Notes: generated from the letters alone by a model not told the origin. 64,000 bases of DNA from Oscillospiraceae bacterium (GCA_020024285.1 JAHHTZ010000004.1:1-64000); one strand, 5' to 3'. Positions 16,441-26,060 are shown, numbered from the stretch's first letter. Program-made: numbers and translations.

Positions 16441-18357
16441 ATGAAAAAGTGGTTAGAATCAAGAGAAGCAAAAAAGATCACCCGAATCATCCTCATCCTG
16501 TTTGTGGTTTTGGTGATGCAGATTTTTGGGGTTATGCGGTTTAATCAAAGGCTGTACGGTATGTCGCTGGAGCATTCCATCCAGCAGGTAGAGGAATTGT
16601 CCACCTTTGTGGAAAGAAATCTGTACCTAAAGCTGGATCAGCATACCGATGTTTTAAAAATTATTGCAACCCATCTTGAAGATGAGGAGCTTTTGTTTTC
16701 CGATCGGGTCCAGGAGCGCCTGTACTCTCTGTATTCGATTGTGGACTTTCAGCTGATGGGCATTTCGGACCTCGACGGAAAGGGCATCGATTGCAACGGG
16801 AACCAGTACAACATTTCCTACGATCACATCCGCGATGACATCGAAAAGGATGAAGTCTACATCTCAAACGTGCTGAAAAACGGCAGTGACACACTCATTT
16901 TTGTTGCTGTCCCGCTCAAGCACCACGGGGAGATTTGCGGCATCCTCTGGGGCAAATACCCCCTTTCTTCCATTGTGGACAGCATGGATTTTGCAAACGA
17001 TTCCTATCAGTATTTCCAGATCATCGACGACAGAGGCTTCTACCTCATTCCCTCCGAAAACAAGTTTGCGCTCAATCAAAACCGGGATTTTCTCGGACGC
17101 CCCATCTGGGAGGAGCTCGAAAATTATACCTATTCGGGCGACATGTCCGCAAAAAAGATTTACGAAAGCATCCAGCGCAAGGAAAGCGGACATTTCCATT
17201 TTCAAGATGGAACCAACGGTCGTTATGTCAGCTACCGCCCGCTCAAAATCAACAACTGGTATCTCCTGTCGGTTCAGGTGGACGAAGGGCTGCATGACTA
17301 TGTTTACCGCACACGAAAAATTTCTGTCCATTTTTTCATCATGCTCACGATCGGCGTGGTAACGATTTTCGGCATCATCTACAACCTCATCTACACGATG
17401 TACCAGAAGATGGCGACCCAGAACCGAAGAATCCTGGCAATCAACCTTATGCTCCGCACCACGCTGCAGCAGACAAAAAACATCCCGTTCACCATCGACC
17501 ATGTCCTCAAGCAGATCACCTTCTATGGCTATCCGGCGGAGCAAGGGACACAGTACCGCTCCTTTGACGATGTGAAGCCGGAGAAGGTACTGCAAAAAGG
17601 GCTGCTCGATCCTGAGAGCCTGACGCAATATACAGAGCTGTATCAATGTTTGATCATAGAGAAAAAAGTCTGTGAGCCATTCATCATCTGTACCCATATG
17701 CGCGGCAAAAAGGAATGGGTGCGTGTACGGATCATTTCCGACAATGCCGGCGGCACAAATCAGACCATCGGTGTTTTGGAGGACTACGGAGAGCAGCGCG
17801 AAAAGGATCTTCAAATCGAAACTCACCTCGATGATATCAAAAAGATCGAGCAGGAATCCAAGATCGATTTTCTCACGAAGCTCTACAATCGGCAGGCATT
17901 TCTCGAAGAAATCGAGGTGGCTCTCAAAGAAAATGAGCAGAGAAATCAAATCGGAGCACTGCTCATCCTGGACCTCGACCACTTCAAGGAGGTCAACGAC
18001 TGTCTGGGACATGCAATGGGAGATGTTGTGCTGCAAAAAACAGCCGATACCCTGCTGCACTTCTTCCGCAAGGGAGATATCATCGGACGTCTTGGCGGCG
18101 ATGAATTTGTCATATTTGCACCGGATATCAGGAACCTTTCTGCCTTCGAGCCGCGCATCCGGGACCTCAATCATCTTTTGAACCAGGAGCACAGCAAGGA
18201 CGGCAAGAGCGTTCAGGTCAGCGCATCCATCGGAATCATGCTGACCGATTCTCAGAATTCTACCTTCCCGTCTCTTTATGAAAAAGCGGATCAGGCATTG
18301 TATCAGGTAAAGGAAAACGGCAAAAACGGATACCGCTTCTATTCCGAGAGGGTGTGA
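16441..18357 (+). CDS. membrane Cache-domain diguanylate cyclase
   Basis: 638 residues from ATG 16441, with AAGGGAGG 7 bases upstream. A first membrane helix (about 15-33) and a second (about 295-320) enclose an extracellular sensor of the dCache type (IDDRGFYLIPSENK, YVSYRPLKINNWYLLS). A PAS-like linker follows, then the GGDEF domain with an intact active site RLGGDEF (552-556) and an RKGD inhibition site five residues before it. It should make cyclic di-GMP in response to an external small molecule. No EAL domain and no partner are encoded nearby. Confidence 0.92.
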   Translation: MKKWLESREAKKITRIILILFVVLVMQIFGVMRFNQRLYGMSLEHSIQQVEELSTFVERNLYLKLDQHTDVLKIIATHLEDEELLFSDRVQERLYSLYSIVDFQLMGISDLDGKGIDCNGNQYNISYDHIRDDIEKDEVYISNVLKNGSDTLIFVAVPLKHHGEICGILWGKYPLSSIVDSMDFANDSYQYFQIIDDRGFYLIPSENKFALNQNRDFLGRPIWEELENYTYSGDMSAKKIYESIQRKESGHFHFQDGTNGRYVSYRPLKINNWYLLSVQVDEGLHDYVYRTRKISVHFFIMLTIGVVTIFGIIYNLIYTMYQKMATQNRRILAINLMLRTTLQQTKNIPFTIDHVLKQITFYGYPAEQGTQYRSFDDVKPEKVLQKGLLDPESLTQYTELYQCLIIEKKVCEPFIICTHMRGKKEWVRVRIISDNAGGTNQTIGVLEDYGEQREKDLQIETHLDDIKKIEQESKIDFLTKLYNRQAFLEEIEVALKENEQRNQIGALLILDLDHFKEVNDCLGHAMGDVVLQKTADTLLHFFRKGDIIGRLGGDEFVIFAPDIRNLSAFEPRIRDLNHLLNQEHSKDGKSVQVSASIGIMLTDSQNSTFPSLYEKADQALYQVKENGKNGYRFYSERV

Positions 18358-18420
18358 GCATCCGATCGGGCTGCCTGTTCGAAGTGATCTGCACCAGAAG
18401 CAAGCGCAATTTGAAGCTAT

Positions 18421-18450
18421 AGCAGGCAGAGTCAAAACACCTCTGCCTGC
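18421..18450. repeat. imperfect inverted repeat after the cyclase gene
   Basis: GCAGGCAGAG pairs with CTCTGCCTGC around the loop TCAAAACAC. There is no T-run directly after the arm on the plus strand, so the hairpin may be a weak terminator or part of a dispersed element. Confidence 0.45.
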
Positions 18451-18553
18451 ATATTGCGGACTTTCGGAAGGACAGACTGCTTCGGGGCTCCCTTGGAGCG
18501 GTGCAAAATTTAAGTTGCTGCTTTTGCGGCAGCAAGCAAACGGAGAACGTGAC

Positions 18554-18598
18554 ATACAGCAAGGGGACAGCCCGGAATGGGCTGTCCCCTTGCTGTAT
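18554..18598. repeat. 20-bp perfect palindrome, possible dispersed repeat
   Basis: ATACAGCAAGGGGACAGCCC pairs perfectly with its complement across the loop GGAAT. It ends 10 bases before the stop of the minus-strand membrane-protein gene and follows the plus-strand cyclase gene, so it can serve as a shared transcription end, although no long T-run is attached. Confidence 0.65.
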
Positions 18599-18607
18599 GA
18601 TTTTCTG

Positions 18608-19735
18608 TCACCTTGGACTGCGCACGAGGCGGCGGCGCAGCTCAAACACATCCTTCTCATTGATGAGCAGCAGCGGAACACGCTCCCCATTCTTGAGGAC
18701 TGCTGCATATTGCCGCCCGTTGAACTGGACAAGCTCGATGTCGTTTAGATACAGCAGGATCGGATAGAGCGTGCTGCGCATCAGGACAAAATGTTCGGAA
18801 AGGTCGATGCCGTCCCCGTGGTACAGCGAGTGATGGGGATCAAAAAATTCCTCACAGAACATCCGGCGGCGCCGCTCCCCGTCCTCCCATGCCCAGACGC
18901 GGCGCACGCTGCGCACCATAGAGGGAAACAGAGCGCGCAGGGCAACAACAAGCAGGACGAGGATGAAGATTACGGGGAATCCGATCAGCACAGGCGATGG
19001 CTCCTCCCTCGCCTCCGGATAAATGAGGATGCACAGCAGGAGGACCAGCGAGCCCATGCCGAGCAGGAAGATCCGATGCCCGCGCAGGAGCAGGCGTGTG
19101 ATCTGTTTTTTGCACCATCTGTCGTCGTATAAATTTTCCTCCGAGTTCAGGTGCTCCTCCCGTTCGCTGAACAACAGGCGCAGCGAAACCGCAGTAAGGC
19201 TGAGCAGCACCTGAAACAGGATCGCATAGACGCTGTAGGTGTACCAGAGGACGAGCCGTTCGCTCATAAACACCCTTCCAAGCGGCGTGAAGATCCCCAC
19301 AAACCCCACAAGGCACACAAGGTAGACGCCCCAGCTTGCGAGGGAAGTTATAAGCATGACCCACCATTTGATGTGCTCAAGCCAGCGGCTGACAAGGAGA
19401 TTGAGTGGTACAAAGAGCACAAGCAGCGCTCCCACCTCCCAGAAGAGCCGCGGATCGTGCAGGAAGTAAAAAAGGTTCTTTGTGTCGTGAAATCCTCCGC
19501 CCAGAAAGGAGCCGCCCAGCAGTGCATCCATGACAGCATATGTCACAACGAAGACAAGGGGTACAAGACCGACAAACAGCCTTTCCGCTCCGCTGCGCCT
19601 TTGTGCGCTGCTAAGGATCACAAGGATGGACTGTGTTGCCTGAAAAATGATCTGCCCCATAACAAAGATCAGCGAAATGCTGGCGACCGGAACGGTATCG
19701 CAAACATATTCTGTCAAAAGCTCCCAGATTGCCAT
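18608..19735 (-). CDS. polytopic membrane protein of unknown function
   Basis: 375 residues if it starts at ATG 19735, which has GAGGTG 9 bases upstream; an in-frame TTG 51 bases earlier is less likely. About seven to eight hydrophobic segments (for example LFVGLVPLVFVVTYAVMDAL, ALLVLFVPLNLLV, SLASWGVYLVCLVGFVGIF, VLIGFPVIFILVLLVVALRA) are followed by a soluble C-terminal domain of about 100 residues. That domain contains YLNDIELVQFNGRQYAAVL and a basic end. No family recognised. A TATAAT on the minus strand (19788-19793) may be its -10. Confidence 0.75.
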   Translation of the reverse strand: MAIWELLTEYVCDTVPVASISLIFVMGQIIFQATQSILVILSSAQRRSGAERLFVGLVPLVFVVTYAVMDALLGGSFLGGGFHDTKNLFYFLHDPRLFWEVGALLVLFVPLNLLVSRWLEHIKWWVMLITSLASWGVYLVCLVGFVGIFTPLGRVFMSERLVLWYTYSVYAILFQVLLSLTAVSLRLLFSEREEHLNSEENLYDDRWCKKQITRLLLRGHRIFLLGMGSLVLLLCILIYPEAREEPSPVLIGFPVIFILVLLVVALRALFPSMVRSVRRVWAWEDGERRRRMFCEEFFDPHHSLYHGDGIDLSEHFVLMRSTLYPILLYLNDIELVQFNGRQYAAVLKNGERVPLLLINEKDVFELRRRLVRSPR

Positions 19736-19823
19736 GCTCTGCATCACCTCATAGAAAAAATTTCGGATATTTTGTGAATATCCCAATTATATCGTATTTT
19801 GCTGAAAAATACCAGATACAGCG

Positions 19824-20321
19824 TTACTGCATGGGATGTACGCTCAAGGCAGCATCCCTGAGCGATTGCAGATCCGCTTCGTTTGGATGCTTGAGCGCTT
19901 CGTCAAAGTTATCGAGCATCATCTGCTTGTGGGGCATATTTTCCGCTTTTTCGTAGCGCTCGCGCACGCTCATCGGCATCCTGCCCTGACACATGAACGT
20001 ACCGATGACGCAAACGGTTTCGTCAAGCAGTTTTTTCACATTGTTTAAGATTTTTTCGTAATACATAGGGTCCGCTCCGAAGCCTGCGGTTCCAAAGAGG
20101 AACACCTTCTTGTGGTGCAGGTTTTTTAAGAGCGCTTTCGTATTGTCATCGCAGGTGTCGCGGTCTGTCCAGAAGCCGACGTAGATCAGCTCTCCTTCGG
20201 GGGTGTGGTCGCCCGATTCGCCGTAGAAAACAAGGTCCTCCTGCGGGAGGCTCTCTTTGAGCGCCTCTGCCAGTGCTTTTGTGTTTCCGGTTTTGCTGCT
20301 GTAACTGATTGCGTATTGCAT
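19824..20321 (-). CDS. flavodoxin-family protein (BilS-like)
   Basis: 165 residues from ATG 20321, with AAAGGAG upstream; an in-frame extension to 20417 lacks a ribosome site. The N-terminal FMN loop is YSSKTGNTKALAEAL. The later parts, YVGFWTDRDTCDDNT, VFLFGTAGFG and GTFMCQGRMPMSVRERY, match the flavodoxin group I know as BilS, the accessory protein of gut bilirubin reductases, but no bilR is in the window. It should carry electrons by FMN. It lies 176 bases downstream of the nitrogenase-like operon on the same strand, beyond a terminator; a link as electron donor is speculative. Confidence 0.8.
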   Translation of the reverse strand: MQYAISYSSKTGNTKALAEALKESLPQEDLVFYGESGDHTPEGELIYVGFWTDRDTCDDNTKALLKNLHHKKVFLFGTAGFGADPMYYEKILNNVKKLLDETVCVIGTFMCQGRMPMSVRERYEKAENMPHKQMMLDNFDEALKHPNEADLQSLRDAALSVHPMQ

Positions 20322-20422
20322 GATGATACTCTCCTTTTTTGGGTCAAATTCGATGCAGGTGTATCGATTGCTCGTTTTTTCTATTATTTTTATACCACCT
20401 TCTTCGGTGTGCGTCAACTGCT

Positions 20423-20455
20423 TAAAAAGCCCTGCAAAATGCAGAGCTTTTTAAG
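20423..20455. terminator. terminator of the nitrogenase-like operon
   Basis: AAAAAGC and CTGC pair with GCAG and GCTTTTT around an AAAA-containing loop; it has a T-run on both strands, so it can act in either direction. Confidence 0.7.
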
Positions 20456-20497
20456 GTGATATGGGTATTATATTGAGTAAAGATGGGAAAGCAGAGA

Positions 20498-21736
20498 TTA
20501 TGGAAGGGTGTTATAATAGGTTTCCACCGATTCGAGGATGCTGTCCATTCCGCGAATCCCCATGATGGGAAGATGCGTTGCGATCTGTGCACGTTTTACA
20601 AGCGGGAAGCTCACGCACAGCGTGGTGTTGCTCTCGCTGCAAAGATGCAGCGACACTTCATCGGCGAACACAAGGCTGTGCTCCAGCGCACGAAACGCAT
20701 CGATCTGCATCCGCTCTGTTTCAAAGGTGCGGATGGACGGATCTGCATCGTCGAGCATCTGCAAGCTGTGCGGACAGGCGCGCAGAGAAATTGGCATATT
20801 GATTTCCTTGAGGAGGTTTGTAAGTCCGCAAAGGGTATCATAATCTGCCATGACCGCAGCATTTGGCTTTTGCGGCTTTGCAGCGTACATCCTTGCATAC
20901 ATCTTGTAATCGATGGTGAGATCCTTGCGCTGTTTGAGGGTCTTTTCCATTGCTTCGGATACCGGCGTATCTAGAACCTTTGCAATTTCCTGAAGCCATG
21001 CTCCTGTTCCCTCATAGCCATACGGTGCGCCGTAGACATACGGAATCCCGTATTTTTCCTGCATCTTCTGTGCAGCCGGAAGTGCTTCGGCACGGAGCAC
21101 GAGATTGATCTGTGCATCACCCATTTTTCCCAGGGCATCGACGGTGGTTTCCATCCCGAGGACTGCGTTCACATGGTATCCAAAGCTCTCCTGCATCAGG
21201 TTTTCGATTTCCCACAGGTCCGATTTGATGCGGTATGCGTGGGCAGATGCGCCCAGAACATTGTAGCTTTTTTCAATTTTATTGCCGCTTTGTCCGATCA
21301 GGTTTTTCTCGAGGGTGCTGTATATCGTGCGAAGTCCCACGCTGTAATCCCCTTTGAAGCCGCCTGTTTCGATCGGGATGAGCTTTGCCTGCACCTGATC
21401 CTGCATATAGCGGCAGACGCCCTTGATGTCTGTACCGATCACAGAGCTTACCGAGCTTGCCACCACAAAGATGACCTTCGGGCTGTAGTTTTCGTCGATT
21501 TCTTCGAGCGCATCCTCCAGGCGGGTGACATCGCCCATGATGACGTCGTCCTCGCTCATGTGGGTGGTGAAGAGGTTCTGATTCAGAGAAACGCCCATCG
21601 CCCCAAACATGCTGACGGAATAGTGCGTCGTTCCGGCGGGACCGTATTCCAGCACCGCAGCGTCCTTGATGGTGAGCAGCGTCCAGAGTGCTGCCATGCG
21701 GTCCGATGGTGTGGGTAAATATCTGCAAAGTGCCAT
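20498..21736 (-). CDS. nitrogenase component-1-like subunit, cysteine-poor partner
   Basis: 412 residues with the oxidoreductase/nitrogenase component 1 fold (NifD/NifK/BchB superfamily). RYLPTPSDRMAALW, LEYGPAGTTHYS and FVVASSVSSVIGTDIKG align with the usual cluster-binding positions. The cysteines at the second and third are replaced here by Thr/His and Ser; only C4, in ALCRYLPTP, remains. It thus cannot build half a P-cluster by itself. No FeMo-cofactor Cys/His signature is evident. It begins at a TAATG overlap with the three-cysteine subunit and is surely its partner. The reaction is unknown. Confidence 0.85.
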   Translation of the reverse strand: MALCRYLPTPSDRMAALWTLLTIKDAAVLEYGPAGTTHYSVSMFGAMGVSLNQNLFTTHMSEDDVIMGDVTRLEDALEEIDENYSPKVIFVVASSVSSVIGTDIKGVCRYMQDQVQAKLIPIETGGFKGDYSVGLRTIYSTLEKNLIGQSGNKIEKSYNVLGASAHAYRIKSDLWEIENLMQESFGYHVNAVLGMETTVDALGKMGDAQINLVLRAEALPAAQKMQEKYGIPYVYGAPYGYEGTGAWLQEIAKVLDTPVSEAMEKTLKQRKDLTIDYKMYARMYAAKPQKPNAAVMADYDTLCGLTNLLKEINMPISLRACPHSLQMLDDADPSIRTFETERMQIDAFRALEHSLVFADEVSLHLCSESNTTLCVSFPLVKRAQIATHLPIMGIRGMDSILESVETYYNTLP

Positions 21737-23034
21737 TATCGGTTTCCTCCCTGTTCCACAAGCATTTTTGCCAGTTTAGCGGCGTCCGTCAAGGTGCGCA
21801 GCGCCGTCATGCAGACCTCCATGCCAAGCATGGATGAAAGCAGATCGGAATGCACCAGCGCGATGTTCTTCTTGCGCAGGCGCTCTGCGTACTCATGCCC
21901 CAGATAGAGGTTTGGCTTGAGCATATCATATACCGTTTGAAGCGGTGCGATGTTCGCCGTTTTTACAACGTATGGGTCATAGTGGCTCAGGATGGTCTGA
22001 AGCTCGGGGTGGTCCTCCCCCGGATAATCCACCGTCTGGATGAGCTTTGGCTCCATGCCAAGCTCTGTCATGAAGGCGTTGTACTCATAGCAGTCCACCG
22101 GAGTGTTGCCGTAGATGTAGCTCACGCCCTGCAAAAGCTCTTTTGCCTCCTGTACACAGCTCTGTGCTTTTTGGTAAAGCTCGTCGATCTCCTGCGGGAG
22201 CGGGAGCTGCAAATAGTGGAAAAGCTGCTGATAGGTCGCGTAGATCTTCTTCGGGTCAACGTATTTGTCAAACAGGACATACGGGGTCCCGAAGGCTTTT
22301 TCCATCTTCTGTGCAAGCTCCAATCCGATCGGATTCACCACGATGTTGACTTTGGCGCAGGCAGCTTTGCGGATCTCCTCCACGCTTGTTCCGCTTGGGA
22401 GCATCATGCCCATTTCCACGCCCGATTTTGTCAGCATCCGATAGAGCTCGGTTTCTGAAAAGACGCCAATGCGCTGCCCGATGACATTGACGGTGTTTGT
22501 TTTTTCCTGCGGCTCCATGATGCCAAAGCATGCGGTGATGGTATCCTTGACGCCGGGGATATGGTTTTCTGTTTTGAAGTGCTCGGTATGGACCGAAAGC
22601 ACCGGGATCTTGTATCGGCTGCTCAGCTCGTCGCTCATGGAGTCGACATCGTCGCCGGTGATCTCCACAACGCAGGTGGTCACGATAAAGACCGCCTTTG
22701 GCTGATATTCCTGCATCAGCTCCTCAAATGCTTCGTAGAGCTGTTCCTTACATCCGAAGGTGACGTCATGCTGGGTCAGCACCAGCGAAAGACATCGCCC
22801 GTCCAGACCGCCGAATCGCTCGTTGTTCATGGTTGCCTGTTTTGTATAGTAGGTGCATTCATCGGTGCCCACCACGAGCAGCACGGCATCCTCGATTCCG
22901 CGGACTGCCATCATTGCACCCATCAGGGGGCAGTGAGTGCCCGGAAACACGGCATAGCTCAGCTGCGGGATCTGCTTTGATGCGGTGATCTCGTGCAGGC
23001 GTTTCATCCGTTTTTGTAATTTCTGTTCGTTCAA
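21736..23034 (-). CDS. nitrogenase component-1-like subunit with three conserved cysteines
   Basis: 432 residues, starting at TTG 23034 with AAGGAG 9 bases upstream. Component 1 fold with C35 (PGTHCPLMGA), C60 (GTDECTYYT) and C121 (VTTCVVEITGDD), the positions that hold P-cluster cysteines in NifD/NifE and the 4Fe-4S ligands in BchN/BchY. Together with C4 of the partner this makes a 3+1 set, as in chlorophyllide reductase (BchYZ); protochlorophyllide reductase uses three Cys plus an Asp. Electrons would come from the NifH-like protein of the same operon. Substrate unknown. Confidence 0.87.
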   Translation of the reverse strand: MNEQKLQKRMKRLHEITASKQIPQLSYAVFPGTHCPLMGAMMAVRGIEDAVLLVVGTDECTYYTKQATMNNERFGGLDGRCLSLVLTQHDVTFGCKEQLYEAFEELMQEYQPKAVFIVTTCVVEITGDDVDSMSDELSSRYKIPVLSVHTEHFKTENHIPGVKDTITACFGIMEPQEKTNTVNVIGQRIGVFSETELYRMLTKSGVEMGMMLPSGTSVEEIRKAACAKVNIVVNPIGLELAQKMEKAFGTPYVLFDKYVDPKKIYATYQQLFHYLQLPLPQEIDELYQKAQSCVQEAKELLQGVSYIYGNTPVDCYEYNAFMTELGMEPKLIQTVDYPGEDHPELQTILSHYDPYVVKTANIAPLQTVYDMLKPNLYLGHEYAERLRKKNIALVHSDLLSSMLGMEVCMTALRTLTDAAKLAKMLVEQGGNR

Positions 23035-23065
23035 GCTTGTTCTCTCCTTACGATTGGTCTATCTG

Positions 23066-23845
23066 TTATGCAAACTCGCGAAATGCAATGAGCGGTTTTT
23101 TACGTCCGTCAAGATGCACGATATCTGCGTCAACATGGTACACATCCCGCAGCATCTGCGGTGTGATGACTTCATCCGGTGTTCCCTCACTGTATTTTTT
23201 GCCGTCCTTGACCACGATGATGCGGTCGCTCACCTCGAGCGCGTGCCCCAGATCGTGCAGCACCATCACAACGCCCATCCCGGTCTTTGTGTTGAGCTCC
23301 TTCACCATACGCATCGTTTCGATCTGGTGGGAGATATCGAGATACGTTGTCGGCTCGTCCAGGAACAGGATCTCAGGCTGCTGGGTCAAAACGGTTGCGA
23401 TCCAGACGCGCTGGCTCTCTCCGCCCGACAGCTCATGGATGGATTTGTTGCGCAGGTGGTAGACACCCGTTGCCTTCATCGCATCCTCGATGATCTGCTG
23501 ATCTTCCTTTGTCTGGCTGTGGAACAGCCGATGGTGCGGCATCCTGCCGTAGCTCACAAGCTCCCTGACCCGAAAGTCTGCCGGGGCGTGGTGCATCTGC
23601 GGCAGCACCCCGATGCAGCGGGCAAGCTCCTTGGTTCCGAAGCTCTTGAGATCGCGCCCGTCGATGCTCACCACGCCGCTTTGATATTGAAGCAAGCGTG
23701 TGATCGCCTTGAGGACGGTCGATTTTCCCGAGCCGTTTGGACCGATGATCGTTGTGATCTCGTTTTTGGAAATGCGAATATCCATTTCCTCAATCACAAT
23801 GAAATCTCCATATCCGATTTGAAGACTGTTTCCTCTAATTTCCAT
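23066..23845 (-). CDS. FecE/BtuD-type ABC transporter ATPase
   Basis: 259 residues. Walker A GPNGSGKST, Q-loop QMHHAPADF, signature LSGGESQRV and Walker B ILFLDEPTTYLDI are in order, with an H-loop VMVLHDLGHALE. It belongs to the siderophore/haem/cobalamin importer class and energises the permease encoded immediately upstream, with which it overlaps by 11 bases. It lies between the transporter and the nitrogenase-like subunits of one operon, so the imported compound is probably a substrate, cofactor or metal chelate for that enzyme (inference). Confidence 0.95.
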   Translation of the reverse strand: MEIRGNSLQIGYGDFIVIEEMDIRISKNEITTIIGPNGSGKSTVLKAITRLLQYQSGVVSIDGRDLKSFGTKELARCIGVLPQMHHAPADFRVRELVSYGRMPHHRLFHSQTKEDQQIIEDAMKATGVYHLRNKSIHELSGGESQRVWIATVLTQQPEILFLDEPTTYLDISHQIETMRMVKELNTKTGMGVVMVLHDLGHALEVSDRIIVVKDGKKYSEGTPDEVITPQMLRDVYHVDADIVHLDGRKKPLIAFREFA

Positions 23846-24857
23846 GGAAATCCCCTTTCTTACGCAGCATATACAGGAAGAATGGTCCGCCGCACACAGA
23901 CATGATAACGCCGACCGGGATCTCCATTCCGGGGATCACGGTCCTGCCCACGGTATCGGCAAAGAGCAGCACGATGCTCCCCAGTAAAATGGAGGTCGGG
24001 AGCATCACCTTGTAGTCGGAGCCTACGATCATTCTCGAAATATGCGGGACCACCAGCCCCACAAATCCGATCATTCCCGCCACGGATACTGTGGCGGCGG
24101 CAAGAAACGCGGAAACAGCAGAAAGGCAGATGCGGCTTGCATTGACCCGCACACCGAGGTTGCGCGCCATCTCGTCCCCAAGCTGGAGCGCATTGGCATT
24201 TTTGATGCAAAGGAGGGCGAGGATCAGCCCGATTGCGGCATACAGCGCCATGATGCGCACCTGAATCCACGACATTCCGGAAAGGCTGCCGTTCAAAAAA
24301 GAGAGCACGCCCGTGAGGTTGTCGCTGTTCATCAGCTGGAGCAGTGCATTGTATCCGCCCAGCACCGAGTTGATCGCCACACCGGACAGGATGATGCGCA
24401 CCGGGCTGACGCCGTCCTGCCACGCCAAAAGATAGATGAGCACGCAGGCCAATGCAGCACCCACAAAGGCAAACAGCGGCAGGGACAGGGTGAGGTTCGG
24501 GAAAATAAGAAGCACGGTGATCGCAGCGGTCCCCGCACCTGCCGAAACGCCGATGGTGCCGGGGTCTGCCAGCGGATTGCGCATCACTGCCTGAAGCAGC
24601 GCACCGGCAGCGGACAGGGATGCCCCGATGAGCAGCGCCAGGATGACGCGGGGAAGTCTGAGGTTCCATACCACGGTCTGTGCTGTGCTTTTCTCCTTGG
24701 AAAACAGCGAGGTCACCACCTCGGAAAAGCTGTATCCGGCGCTTCCGACCGCGATGGCGGCGATGGAAAGTCCTGCTATGATGACAAGCATCACACACCA
24801 CAGCCCGCCCACCTGCAGGCGCTTGATGTAATCAGTTTTTTTGTTTTTCTTCTGCAT
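23835..24857 (-). CDS. FecCD-type ABC transporter permease
   Basis: 340 residues with about nine or ten membrane helices. The family signatures RLPRVILALLIGASLSAAG, MRNPLADPGTIGVSAGA and GFVGLVVPHISRM are complete. A single gene would form the homodimeric channel, as in BtuC. Imports an iron chelate, haem or corrinoid-like ligand bound by the lipoprotein encoded just upstream. Confidence 0.95.
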   Translation of the reverse strand: MQKKNKKTDYIKRLQVGGLWCVMLVIIAGLSIAAIAVGSAGYSFSEVVTSLFSKEKSTAQTVVWNLRLPRVILALLIGASLSAAGALLQAVMRNPLADPGTIGVSAGAGTAAITVLLIFPNLTLSLPLFAFVGAALACVLIYLLAWQDGVSPVRIILSGVAINSVLGGYNALLQLMNSDNLTGVLSFLNGSLSGMSWIQVRIMALYAAIGLILALLCIKNANALQLGDEMARNLGVRVNASRICLSAVSAFLAAATVSVAGMIGFVGLVVPHISRMIVGSDYKVMLPTSILLGSIVLLFADTVGRTVIPGMEIPVGVIMSVCGGPFFLYMLRKKGDFHGN

Positions 24858-24928
24858 TCAGTTACCGTCCCTTTTTCTCTTGCTTCAGGACATGATCGAT
24901 GGTTCTTCCGACTGTTTTTCGAAGCACA

Positions 24929-26014
24929 TTAGTTTGCATAATGTGCTTCGAGAATCTCGATCAGATCCAGGATATTGTTGATGATGTTGGTGCCTGCTGT
25001 GGAAACATAGTTGGAAGGCAGCGCAATGTACTGTTTGTTGCGGATGGCTTCGATGGAGTTCCAGTATGCTTCGTTTTGTGCAATCGTTTTCTGCACCAGC
25101 TCTTCCATTGCTGCCTTGTCGCCGCTTCCGGTGAATACGATGAGGTCCGGGTGATATTCGAGCGCGCTTTCCATATCGAGCGGTACGGAGTTGTGTGCGC
25201 CCATCTGTACGCCATTCGGGTCTGGCTGATACACGTTTTCAAAGCCGAGCATCGCCATCATGGAGCCGAGGGTGCCGTTTTCGCCCTGCAAATTCTGGCT
25301 TGTAGGATCAGAAGCCATGAGCACCATCACTTTTTTGCCCTCGTAATTCTTTCTGACCTCTTCTACCTTCTTTTCCGCATCGGCAAAGCGTTCCATGATC
25401 TTTGCACCGGCTGCTTTTTGTTCCTCGCTTACAGCGAAGGCGTCGATCATCTCTTTGGTCTGATTTTTGATGACCTGATAGAGCGGAAGGTCGCCCTGCG
25501 GAGAGGTGGAGATGCTGTAGGTTGGGATGCCAAGCTCCTTGAGTGTTTTTTCGTGGGTATCTCTTGAGCCAACCGGTAAAATCACAAGGTCCGGCTCGAG
25601 CGAAACAACAAGCTCAAGGTCGAACTGTTCGCTCATCAGGTTCGGGAACTGCTCTGCATCAAGGTCTGCCGGATATTCGATGACCTTGGTGGACGGAACG
25701 CCGACAAGATCGACGCCAAGCTCATACAAAGTCATGACAGGATAGGTGCTGATTGCAGCCACACGCTCAGGAACCTTGTCGAGCACAAGATCCTCGGTGT
25801 ATCCAAGGTCCTTCATTTCCTGCGGATATTTGAGGGTGAATTTTTCTTCTGCTTTGTCCTCCGCGGCGGCTGGTGCTGCGGTGCTTTCCTGCTGGGCGGA
25901 GCCTGTCTGGGCATCCTGCTGGGCATCCTTTGGTGCTTCCTTATCAGAGCAGCCTGCGGCAGTCAAAATGGTGAGGGCAGAAAGTGCTGCCAGTAAAGTG
26001 TGTTTCATTTTCAT
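24929..26014 (-). CDS. ABC transporter substrate-binding lipoprotein (FecB/BtuF type)
   Basis: 361 residues; AAGGAG 9 bases before ATG 26014. Signal peptide with lipobox TAAGC (acylated cysteine at residue 22), then a Gln/Ala/Glu-rich linker to about residue 60 and a class III binding-protein fold (VAAISTYPVMTLYELGVDLV, LEPDLVILPVG, DLIVFTGSGD). It would sit on the outer face of the membrane. No residue signature lets me choose between siderophore, haem and cobalamin. Confidence 0.92.
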   Translation of the reverse strand: MKMKHTLLAALSALTILTAAGCSDKEAPKDAQQDAQTGSAQQESTAAPAAAEDKAEEKFTLKYPQEMKDLGYTEDLVLDKVPERVAAISTYPVMTLYELGVDLVGVPSTKVIEYPADLDAEQFPNLMSEQFDLELVVSLEPDLVILPVGSRDTHEKTLKELGIPTYSISTSPQGDLPLYQVIKNQTKEMIDAFAVSEEQKAAGAKIMERFADAEKKVEEVRKNYEGKKVMVLMASDPTSQNLQGENGTLGSMMAMLGFENVYQPDPNGVQMGAHNSVPLDMESALEYHPDLIVFTGSGDKAAMEELVQKTIAQNEAYWNSIEAIRNKQYIALPSNYVSTAGTNIINNILDLIEILEAHYAN

Positions 26015-26060
26015 GGTGTATGCTCTCCTTAATCAAATCTTATTGTTTTTTCTTTGGGTG

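Noticed and set aside
16864..18732. Long antisense open frame opposite the diguanylate cyclase
   Set aside because: The plus-strand GGDEF protein is intact over the whole span; the antisense product has no domain or ribosome site.
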